This document shows, piece after piece, positions 15,227 through 21,743 of a stretch of DNA of 27,692 nt. This DNA is from RGIG5579 sp045543495. Its GTDB lineage: Bacteria > Bacillota > Clostridia > Oscillospirales > SIG627. Location of the stretch: the NCBI GenBank assembly GCA_045543495.1, contig JAZQMO010000031.1:1-27692 (forward strand), read 5' to 3'. The notes below the pieces were generated by a model that saw only the letters and a program-made list of their open reading frames with translations, did not search any database and had not been told where the DNA came from. Positions within the stretch are counted from its first letter, which is position 1. Every line of letters begins with the position of its first letter. A program made the position numbers and the translations under genes.

Positions 15227-16540
15227 ATGAATACCAACATTTTAGATTTCGGCGCCGTAGCGGGGGGAGAATTCCTCACCTCCGACAAGATCCAAGCCGC
15301 CATTGATGCCTGCGCCTCCTCCGGCGGCGGCAGAGTAACCGTTCCTCAGGGCAAATATCTGGTGGGTACCCTGTGGCTGAGAAGCGGGGTAGAACTGCAT
15401 CTGGAGCACGGAAGCGAATTGATCGCAAGCTCCGATCTGGATGATTATAACGACGAGGATGCCTACGAGCAGAATGCCTCCAGCCGCAAGAACGAAAAGT
15501 GGCTGGGCAAGCATATGATCATTGCTTTGGAGTGCGAGAATGTTGCCATTACGGGTACCGGCACCCTCAACGGCAACGGAGACATTTTTATGGCTCCCCC
15601 CAAGCCCTGGACTGCCTGGACATGGAACGAGGGCTGCCGTCAGGCAAAGGATGAGGAAAAATGCCGCCCCGGTCAGCTTGTCTGCTTCATTGAGTGCAAG
15701 AGAGTCACCGTGAGAGACATTACCGTGACCAATCAGCCCTGCTGGGGTCTGTTCTTCCACGGCTGCGAATACGTTTCCATCATCGGCACCAAGACCTTCA
15801 ACGAGCACTCCATCTTCAATTCCGACGGTATTGATATCGACTGCTGCAAATACGTTTCCATTGCCGACTGTCTCATTGACACGGGCGATGACTGCATTGC
15901 CATCCGCGGTAACGGCAGAAGACTGAAGAAGGAAGACAAGGTGTGTGAATACATCACCATTTCCAACTGCGTTTTGGGCTCCTGCTCCTCCACCTTCCGC
16001 ATCGGCGTGGGCGTGGGCAAGATCCGCCACGTGAGAGTGTCCAACATCTGCATCACCCGAGGTGCCCCCGGCATCTGCATTATGTCCAGCTATATGGGCA
16101 ACGGTGCCACCACCATTGAGGATGTAAGCTTCAGCAATATTTCCATGGCAAACTGCTCCCGTCCCTTCGAGATCACCGAGGCCTCCAAGGATTGCGCCGC
16201 CACCATTAAGGACGTTACCGTTGAGAACGTTCGTGCCGAGGTCTACGGCTTCCTGAACTTCCGTATTTCCAATGAGAATACCGTGGAAAACATTGTGTTC
16301 CGCAACTGGAAGGTGGTTATGGTCGACGGTTACAAGCCCTTCAGTCAGAAATGTCTGGATCTGATGGGAGATCACTGGATGCGCCTGAACAACACCAAGG
16401 GCTTAAGGCTTGAAAACTTTGCCTTGGTGGACGACGGAAATTACCTCTCCGCTTGGAAAAAAGGCGTGGTGGAGGTCGTCAACTGTCCCGATGCCGTCTT
16501 TGAAAACTGCACCGTCAACGGGGAGCCTATGAAATTCTGA
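15227..16540 (+). CDS. GH28-family (polygalacturonase-like) parallel beta-helix protein
   Basis: A 437-residue right-handed parallel beta-helix protein of glycoside hydrolase family 28, whose members cleave pectin galacturonan or rhamnogalacturonan. The N-terminus ILDFGAVAGG and the SGGGRVTVPQGKYLVGTLWL segment are typical of the pectate-lyase-like entry turn. The catalytic Asp set is present: NSD at 198-200 and the GDD pair D221/D222 in DTGDDCIAI. The GHG His motif is replaced by SSTFRIGVGVG (254-264), and I find no RIK motif. No signal peptide is present, so it would act on imported oligosaccharides in the cytoplasm. AAAAGGAG precedes the start. A transporter gene follows. Activity on unsaturated or substituted oligogalacturonides is inference, and loss of classical hydrolase activity is possible. 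Confidence 0.85.
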   Translation: MNTNILDFGAVAGGEFLTSDKIQAAIDACASSGGGRVTVPQGKYLVGTLWLRSGVELHLEHGSELIASSDLDDYNDEDAYEQNASSRKNEKWLGKHMIIALECENVAITGTGTLNGNGDIFMAPPKPWTAWTWNEGCRQAKDEEKCRPGQLVCFIECKRVTVRDITVTNQPCWGLFFHGCEYVSIIGTKTFNEHSIFNSDGIDIDCCKYVSIADCLIDTGDDCIAIRGNGRRLKKEDKVCEYITISNCVLGSCSSTFRIGVGVGKIRHVRVSNICITRGAPGICIMSSYMGNGATTIEDVSFSNISMANCSRPFEITEASKDCAATIKDVTVENVRAEVYGFLNFRISNENTVENIVFRNWKVVMVDGYKPFSQKCLDLMGDHWMRLNNTKGLRLENFALVDDGNYLSAWKKGVVEVVNCPDAVFENCTVNGEPMKF

Positions 16541-16547
16541 AAAAGGC

Positions 16548-16575
16548 TTGACAATTTTTGTCCCGATGCTATAAT
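16548..16575 (+). promoter_or_regulatory. Promoter of EamA gene, overlapping a terminator
   Basis: TTGACA (16548-16553), a 16-nt spacer and TATAAT (16570-16575). The -10 shares its last three bases with the left arm of the hairpin at 16573-16607. Confidence 0.75.
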
Positions 16576-16611
16576 CGGTCTTGGCAGAAGAGTTGCCAAG
16601 ACCGATTTTTT
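16573..16611 (+). terminator. Terminator of GH28-like gene / leader hairpin of EamA gene
   Basis: A perfect 14-bp stem, AATCGGTCTTGGCA (16573-16586) with TGCCAAGACCGATT (16594-16607), has a 7-nt loop and a T-run to 16611. The expected start of the overlapping promoter falls near 16582, inside the left arm. Confidence 0.85.
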
Positions 16612-16630
16612 CGTTTTCAAAGGAGAAAAT

Positions 16631-17500
16631 ATGACTTGGATCCTTGCCGCCGTATGCTCCGCCCTGATGGCGGGCTCCACCGGTGTTTTGGGCAAATGCG
16701 GCGTGAAAAAGACCGATTCCGACGTGGCCACCGCTCTGCGCATTGTGGTGGTGTTTTTGTTTTCCTGGGCGGTGGTGCTCTTCACTCCTGCCCGAGAGGG
16801 CCTTTTCCGACTCTCGGGGCGCTCCCTTTTGTTTTTGATCCTGTCGGGCCTTGCCACGGGAACCGCTTGGCTGTGCCAATTCAAGGCCCTGAGCCTTGCG
16901 GGGGTGAGTAAGGTCGACCCTGTGGATAAATGCAGCACCATTTTGACGGTGCTCTTTGCCATTTGTGTCTTGGGGGAGACCGAAAACCTTCCCGCCAAGC
17001 TCCTTGGCGTTGCCTTTTTGGGCCTTGGCGTATTTTTCATGTGGAACCGAAAAAAAGAGAGCGAAAGGGAGAATCAAAAGGGCTGGCTTCTGTGGGCCTG
17101 TCTTTCCGCCGTCTTTGCCGCTCTTACCTCCATTTTTGCCAAGATCGGCATTTCCGATGTGGATTCCAACGTGGCCAACGCCGTTCGCTCCGCCGTGGTG
17201 ATCCTGATGGCTTGGGGCATCGTCCTGGTTCAAAAAAAGGCAGGGGAGATCAAGCACATCCGCAAAACAGAATGGTTTTTCATTCTCGCCTCGGGTCTGA
17301 CCACCGCCCTCTCCTGGTTCTTCTACTACTACGCCATTGCCCACGGCGTGGTGAGCGTGGTGGTGCCCATTGACAAAATGAGCCTTGTCATCGCCGTCCT
17401 GTTTTCCTATTTCTTCTTAAAGGAAAAGGTATCGGGAAAGGCCTTTTTCGGCCTTGGTATGATGACGGCAGGCACCCTTGTCATCGCCCTGTTTCCGTAA
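16631..17500 (+). CDS. DMT-superfamily (EamA) transporter
   Basis: A 289-residue integral membrane protein with two EamA repeats of about five helices each, the usual size for this family. Repeat 1 covers about 1-139, and repeat 2 begins at WLLWACLSAVFAALTS near 147. The GVSKVDPVDKCS and GVVSVVVPIDKMS segments at the end of helices 3 and 8 are the conserved EamA PIxxK-like positions, here as VDPVDK and VVPIDK. A charged cytoplasmic linker (RKKESERENQK) joins the halves. The substrate cannot be read from the sequence; metabolite export or sugar/amino-acid uptake are both possible. AAAGGAG precedes the ATG. It lies downstream of the GH28-like gene but with its own promoter, and it ends at a bidirectional terminator shared with the convergent GH13 gene. 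Confidence 0.85.
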   Translation: MTWILAAVCSALMAGSTGVLGKCGVKKTDSDVATALRIVVVFLFSWAVVLFTPAREGLFRLSGRSLLFLILSGLATGTAWLCQFKALSLAGVSKVDPVDKCSTILTVLFAICVLGETENLPAKLLGVAFLGLGVFFMWNRKKESERENQKGWLLWACLSAVFAALTSIFAKIGISDVDSNVANAVRSAVVILMAWGIVLVQKKAGEIKHIRKTEWFFILASGLTTALSWFFYYYAIAHGVVSVVVPIDKMSLVIAVLFSYFFLKEKVSGKAFFGLGMMTAGTLVIALFP

Positions 17501-17561
17501 AGAGACAAAACAGCCCCGCCGAAGAGGCAGCTTTGATCGAGCAGTATAACCGAACAAGCAG

Positions 17562-17599
17562 AAAAAGGATAGAGAAATCCCACTTTCTCTATCCTTTTT
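17562..17599. terminator. Bidirectional terminator between convergent genes
   Basis: A 16-bp perfect stem, AAAAAGGATAGAGAAA (17562-17577) with its complement at 17584-17599, has a 6-nt loop. The A- and T-tracts serve the EamA gene on the plus strand and the GH13 gene on the minus strand. Confidence 0.9.
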
Positions 17600-17605
17600 C
17601 CTTTT

Positions 17606-19285
17606 TCATTCTACCGCGAAGACCGCACATTCCCAAGGAGCAAGACTTAGCTTTTCTCCCGTGAGCCCGATCTTCTTTTCCATATTACACAGCAGGCAGC
17701 GGCACCTTCCTCGGATGGGATGGGGAATTTCCCATTCCCTCTCCCGCTCGGACAGATTGGCCACCACCAAAAGGGTCTCCTTCTCACAGGAGCGGGTATA
17801 GCAGATCACATCGGGGTCATCCTCCGAAAGGAAGGTCAGGCTCCCCTCCACGATGGCAGGATGCTCTCGGCGCAGGGCGGTCAGGCTTTGATAGTAGCGA
17901 AACACCGAATCCTCTGCGGCAAGGTCTGCCTCCAAATTGATCTGTTCATAACGAGGGTTCACCTTCAGCCAAGGCTTTCCGGTGGTAAAGCCTGCGTTCT
18001 TCTCCGCATTCCACTGATAAGGGGTGCGGGCGTTATCACGGCTGGTCCTCGCCACCTCTGCAAGGGCGGTGGCAGGATCCATGCCGCTCTCCAGCATAGC
18101 GTGGTAGGGGCCGACGGTGTAACAGCAGTTGTAATCCTCAATGGAATCAAAGCGCACGTTCACCATACCGATCTCCTCCCCTTGGTAAATGAAGGGAATA
18201 CCGGGGGTGGTGTGGATCAGGGTACCGAGAAGCCTTGCGGAGCGGGTGCGCCACTGCAGATCCGAGCCGTGCTGAGAAACCTGCCTTTGGCTGTCGTGGT
18301 TGGAAAGGTACTGAATATAGGTGCCGCCGCTTTCCCCCACCTTGGCCCAATTCTTCTGCACGGTGCGAAACTGCTCTGCCGTCAGCCTCGGCCCTTTGCG
18401 GCTGGCAAGCTGAAAGTGATAGATGCTGTCCAGCTCCCGCCGTTCGGGCAAAATATACTCCGCAGCGTTGAAGGGGGTCACTCCGGCGCCCTCCCCCATG
18501 GTAAAGCACCCCTCCCTGCAGAATACTCGCTCATTCAATTCCCTGAGGATCGGGTGGATGCCCTCCACGTTGGTACACATATTCCGATCCACCACGAACC
18601 CGTTACGGTCCATCGGGGGGATCGGCTTTTTCAGGGAATCGGGAAGGCCGGGCATTTTCTTCAAGCGGGTGATCACATCGAGGCGGAACCCGTCAATACC
18701 GAAATCCAGCCATCTGTTCAGCATCCCGTAGATCTCTTCCCGCAGGGCCTTACATTCCCAGTTGAGATCGGGCATTTTGATGCCGTATTGATGCAGGTAG
18801 TATTCACCCGCCACCTCGTCCCACTGCCAAGCAGAGCCGTTTCCCTCACCGAAATAACTGCCCCAATTGTTGGGCTCGGAGCCATCCGCCTTGGCGGGGC
18901 GCCAGATATAGTAGTCACGGTAGGGATTGTCCTTGGATTTTCTGGACTCTTGAAACCAGCGGTGCTCATCGGAAGAGTGATTGAGCACCATATCCATGAT
19001 CACACGCATCCCCATGGAATGAGCCAGATCCAAAAGCTCCTTAAAATCCTCCATGGTGCCGTAATCGGGGTGAATGGCCTCGTAATCTGCCACATCGTAC
19101 CCGTTATCCGCCTGCGGAGAAGCGTAAAGAGGTGCAAACCAAATACAGGTGACCCCCAACTCCTTCAGTATGGGAAGTTTTGAGGTCACCCCTCTTAAAT
19201 CGCCGATGCCATCGCCGTCGGAATCACAAAAGCTCTTGCAGTAGATCTCATAGCCTACCGCTTCTTGCCACCACTTTTTCTCCAT
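17606..19285 (-). CDS. GH13 alpha-glucosidase (oligo-1,6-glucosidase type)
   Basis: A 559-residue cytoplasmic glycoside hydrolase family 13 enzyme that removes terminal glucose from isomalto- or malto-oligosaccharides. The start at 19285 (MEKKWWQEAVGYEIY) is preferred over an in-frame upstream ATG because AGGAGGGGGAAGG lies just before it. Motifs in order: Ca-binding loop DSDGDGIGDL (21-30), region I MDMVLNHSSDEH (97-108), region II GFRLDV with nucleophile D203, region III MGEGAG with acid/base E265, and region IV SNHDSQR with D331. Val204 directly after the nucleophile is the residue seen in isomaltase-type enzymes, whereas maltases have Thr, so alpha-1,6 preference is likely. The C-terminal beta-sandwich ends LAPWECAVFAVE. 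The gene diverges from an AraC regulator, a usual arrangement for substrate-induced control. Confidence 0.93.
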   Translation of the reverse strand: MEKKWWQEAVGYEIYCKSFCDSDGDGIGDLRGVTSKLPILKELGVTCIWFAPLYASPQADNGYDVADYEAIHPDYGTMEDFKELLDLAHSMGMRVIMDMVLNHSSDEHRWFQESRKSKDNPYRDYYIWRPAKADGSEPNNWGSYFGEGNGSAWQWDEVAGEYYLHQYGIKMPDLNWECKALREEIYGMLNRWLDFGIDGFRLDVITRLKKMPGLPDSLKKPIPPMDRNGFVVDRNMCTNVEGIHPILRELNERVFCREGCFTMGEGAGVTPFNAAEYILPERRELDSIYHFQLASRKGPRLTAEQFRTVQKNWAKVGESGGTYIQYLSNHDSQRQVSQHGSDLQWRTRSARLLGTLIHTTPGIPFIYQGEEIGMVNVRFDSIEDYNCCYTVGPYHAMLESGMDPATALAEVARTSRDNARTPYQWNAEKNAGFTTGKPWLKVNPRYEQINLEADLAAEDSVFRYYQSLTALRREHPAIVEGSLTFLSEDDPDVICYTRSCEKETLLVVANLSEREREWEIPHPIRGRCRCLLCNMEKKIGLTGEKLSLAPWECAVFAVE

Positions 19286-19313
19286 GAAAGCCTTCCCCCT
19301 CCTGTTTTTTCTC

Positions 19314-19336
19314 ATTGTAGCAAAAGATGACCGTTT
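19314..19336 (-). promoter_or_regulatory. Weak promoter of GH13 gene
   Basis: On the minus strand a good -10, TACAAT (19319-19314), lies about 29 nt upstream of the start codon. No good -35 is found at 17 nt (TAGAAG is the best). This fits a promoter needing an activator. CCGTTT (19331-19336) and AAACGG (19347-19352) form an inverted repeat over the -35 area. Confidence 0.45.
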
Positions 19337-19390
19337 CTTCTATCAAAAACGGACTTTTTTGGGAGAATATCCCTTCTTTTTCAGACAATC

Positions 19391-19419
19391 TTGACCGATT
19401 TTGCAATTTGTGCTACACT
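19391..19419 (+). promoter_or_regulatory. Promoter of AraC-type regulator
   Basis: TTGACC (19391-19396), a 17-nt spacer and TACACT (19414-19419), followed by AAAAAAAGGAGG ahead of ATG 19439. Confidence 0.65.
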
Positions 19420-19438
19420 CAAAAAAAGGAGGATCCCC

Positions 19439-20290
19439 ATGGAAACACTCGATATGATCCACTCCCCCAACGAGGGGCCGCTCTCCTTTCAGGAGATCCG
19501 CTCGGAACACGGCTATTTTGCCAAGCACATTCATATGCACGACACCCACGAAATCAACCTGATCACCACCCCCTCCCTTTGTCAGGTGCGCTGTAACGGA
19601 AGCATCTTTCAGTTTCAGGCTCCTGCCGTTCTTCTGCAATCACGGGGCACCTATCACGCCATCCTCTCTGCTACCGGCCCCTTTGAAAGCCTTGTGACCT
19701 ATTTTGACCCGAAAAAAAGCGATGCCGAGACACAGAGCACGAAAGATGCCCTGTTCACCGCCGATATTACCGCCATCCGCTTAAAGCCCTCGGAGTGCAA
19801 ACGGCTTCTTTCCCTCTACGAGCTCTTGAAGGACAGCACCTCGGAGGAAGGGCAGCTTCTGGTTCTGGCATATCTTTCCCGATTGCGGCATTTGCAAAAG
19901 GAGACTGCCACCACCGTCGGAAACACCAAAAACACCTATCTTTTCCCCTTGATCCGTCACATTCAGGATCATCTGGAGGAAAAGATCACCATAAATCGTT
20001 TGGCAAGCAGGTTTCACGTGAGCCCCACGAAATTAAAGGCAGATTTTCACGCCCTTACCGGAAAGCCCGTCAAGCAATTTATAAACGGGGCCCGCCTGCG
20101 GCGAGCAGAACAGCTCCTCTTACGGGATGCGCCCCTCTCTCAGATCGCCCTTGCCTGCGGTTTTTCGGGAGAAAGCCACCTGATCGGTGCCTTTCGCGCC
20201 GCTTACGGCACCACCCCCGGCCGATACCGCCGCAAGGGGCAAGCTGGGGAAAATGCGCCCCTTCCTTCCCACAAAAAAACCGAAGCATAA
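19439..20290 (+). CDS. AraC-family transcriptional regulator
   Basis: A 283-residue regulator with an N-terminal cupin-like sensing domain (about 15-110; the FAKHIHMHDTHEIN segment is the usual metal- or sugar-pocket-like His-rich strand). The C-terminal AraC/XylS DNA-binding domain spans about 175-275. The first HTH is around INRLASRFHVSPTKLKADF and the second around LSQIALACGFSGESHLIGAF, ending with the TPGRYRR signature. The start follows a strong AGGAGG; an upstream in-frame TTG at 19391 is the -35 element and not a start. It is divergent from the alpha-glucosidase gene with a 153-nt shared region, so activation of that gene by a glucoside is the simplest model (inference). Confidence 0.9.
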   Translation: METLDMIHSPNEGPLSFQEIRSEHGYFAKHIHMHDTHEINLITTPSLCQVRCNGSIFQFQAPAVLLQSRGTYHAILSATGPFESLVTYFDPKKSDAETQSTKDALFTADITAIRLKPSECKRLLSLYELLKDSTSEEGQLLVLAYLSRLRHLQKETATTVGNTKNTYLFPLIRHIQDHLEEKITINRLASRFHVSPTKLKADFHALTGKPVKQFINGARLRRAEQLLLRDAPLSQIALACGFSGESHLIGAFRAAYGTTPGRYRRKGQAGENAPLPSHKKTEA

Positions 20291-20316
20291 TCCAAGGCCC
20301 CAACACAAGAAAGGAT

Positions 20317-20369
20317 CCCCGCTGCCAAGGCGCACAAAAACGAAGTGCACTTTGTCAGCGGGGCTTTTT
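20317..20369 (+). terminator. Terminator after AraC gene
   Basis: CCCCGCTG (20317-20324) pairs with CAGCGGGG (20356-20363) across a long loop and is followed by CTTTTTC. Confidence 0.7.
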
Positions 20370-20408
20370 CATTTTTCCCCCCCGAAAGGCGAAAATGATA
20401 AAAAAATG

Positions 20409-20437
20409 TTGCAATCCAAAAGGCAGAGTGATATAAT
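20409..20437 (+). promoter_or_regulatory. Promoter of surface-polymer/phosphocholine operon
   Basis: TTGCAA (20409-20414), a 17-nt spacer and TATAAT (20432-20437) stand 70 nt upstream of the first start codon. No other promoter or terminator is seen until 27277, so the five following genes form one operon. Confidence 0.7.
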
Positions 20438-20507
20438 GTGGTTAATATCGTAAAATCGGTTTTTTTACCTATTATAAAGAAGAGCGTTTCCTGAAAGGAG
20501 CCAAGCA

Positions 20508-21740
20508 ATGAATTACTTTCTCTATATTGATCCCGGCACGGGAAGTATGCTTTTTACGGTGCTCATCGGTATCATCGGCGCCGCCTTTTATTCTCTTCGG
20601 ATGCTGTGGATCAAGCTTCGCTTCCGCCTGAGCGGGGGCAAGGCCAAGGTAGATGAATGTAAGCTCCCTTTCGTGATCTTTTCCGACAACAAGCGCTACT
20701 GGTCGATCTTTGAGCCTGTGGTGCGAAAGCTGAGCGAAGAGGGAAAGAGCGTGTATTATATTACAGGCTCCGAGGATGACCCCGCCTTAAAGAGCGATAT
20801 TCCCGCCCTCACGGCAGAATACATCTCCGGCAACAAGCTCTACACCAAATTGAATTTCATTCGGGCCAACATTCTCCTTTCCACCACCCCGGGACTGGAT
20901 GTGTATCAGTGGAAGCGGTCCAAGGATGTGGATCATTACGTGCACATTCCCCACGCCGCCAGCGAGATCTGCATGTACCGTATGTTCGGCATTGATTATT
21001 ACGATGCCATTCTCCTTTCGGGCGAGTATCAGGCAAGGGATGTGAGAGCACTGGAGAAAATTCGGGAATTGCCCGAAAAGGAGCTGGTGCAGATCGGCAT
21101 TCCCTATATGGATGAAATGGCACGCCGTCTGGAGCGGGAGGGAGAGGCCCCCGAGCATCCCCGCACGGTGCTCTTGGCACCCAGCTGGGGGCCAAGCGCC
21201 ATCTTCTCCGTTTACGGGGGCAAGATCATTGAGAAGCTTCTGGAAACAGGGTACCACGTGATCATTCGTCCTCACCCCCAATCCTTCACCTCCGAAAAGG
21301 AAATGATGGATCGCCTGATGAAGGAATTCCCCGAAAGCGAAAACTTGGAATGGAATCGGGATGCGGATAATTTTGAGGTTCTCCGCCGCTCCGACATTCT
21401 CATTTCCGACTTTTCCGGTGTTATTTTTGATTTCACCCTCATTTACGATAAGCCCGTGATCTACACCGATCCCAAATTTGATCTTGGGCTTTACGATGCC
21501 TGGTGGCTGGATACTCCCCTGTGGACCGAGAGCGCTCTGCCCCGCTTGGGCGCACAGCTGACCGAGGAAAAAATGGAGCATCTGAAGGAGCTTGTGGATA
21601 CTTGTCTGGAGGATCCCAAATACGAGGAGGGCAGACGAAGCGTCAAGGCCGAGACCTGGGCAAACCCCGGCTCGGGTGCCGAAAAGGCCGCTGCGTATCT
21701 GATCCGCAAACAAAAGGAATTATCCGAAAGGGAACGATAA
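20508..21740 (+). CDS. CDP-glycerol glycerophosphotransferase-like (TagB/TagF family) membrane protein
   Basis: A 410-residue protein with one N-terminal membrane helix (about 8-30, starting with IDPGTGSMLF) and a cytoplasmic GT-B domain of the CDP-glycerol:poly(glycerophosphate) glycerophosphotransferase family. These enzymes build wall or lipo-teichoic acid chains. Key positions are H146/H149 in VHIPHAAS, RPHP at 254-257, and SDFSGVIFDF at 300-309, matching the catalytic His and nucleotide/phosphate motifs of TagF. The length resembles the single-addition TagB primase more than long TagF polymerases. It is first in the operon and precedes the YidC-sulfatase gene by 3 nt, so the two probably act on the same polymer. 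Since CDP-choline is made by the same operon, it could use either CDP-glycerol or CDP-choline (inference). Confidence 0.85.
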   Translation: MNYFLYIDPGTGSMLFTVLIGIIGAAFYSLRMLWIKLRFRLSGGKAKVDECKLPFVIFSDNKRYWSIFEPVVRKLSEEGKSVYYITGSEDDPALKSDIPALTAEYISGNKLYTKLNFIRANILLSTTPGLDVYQWKRSKDVDHYVHIPHAASEICMYRMFGIDYYDAILLSGEYQARDVRALEKIRELPEKELVQIGIPYMDEMARRLEREGEAPEHPRTVLLAPSWGPSAIFSVYGGKIIEKLLETGYHVIIRPHPQSFTSEKEMMDRLMKEFPESENLEWNRDADNFEVLRRSDILISDFSGVIFDFTLIYDKPVIYTDPKFDLGLYDAWWLDTPLWTESALPRLGAQLTEEKMEHLKELVDTCLEDPKYEEGRRSVKAETWANPGSGAEKAAAYLIRKQKELSERER

Positions 21741-21743
21741 AAA

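Noticed and set aside
17720..19183. 487-residue open frame on the plus strand
   Set aside because: Antisense to the well-supported GH13 gene, with no start signal or known motif.
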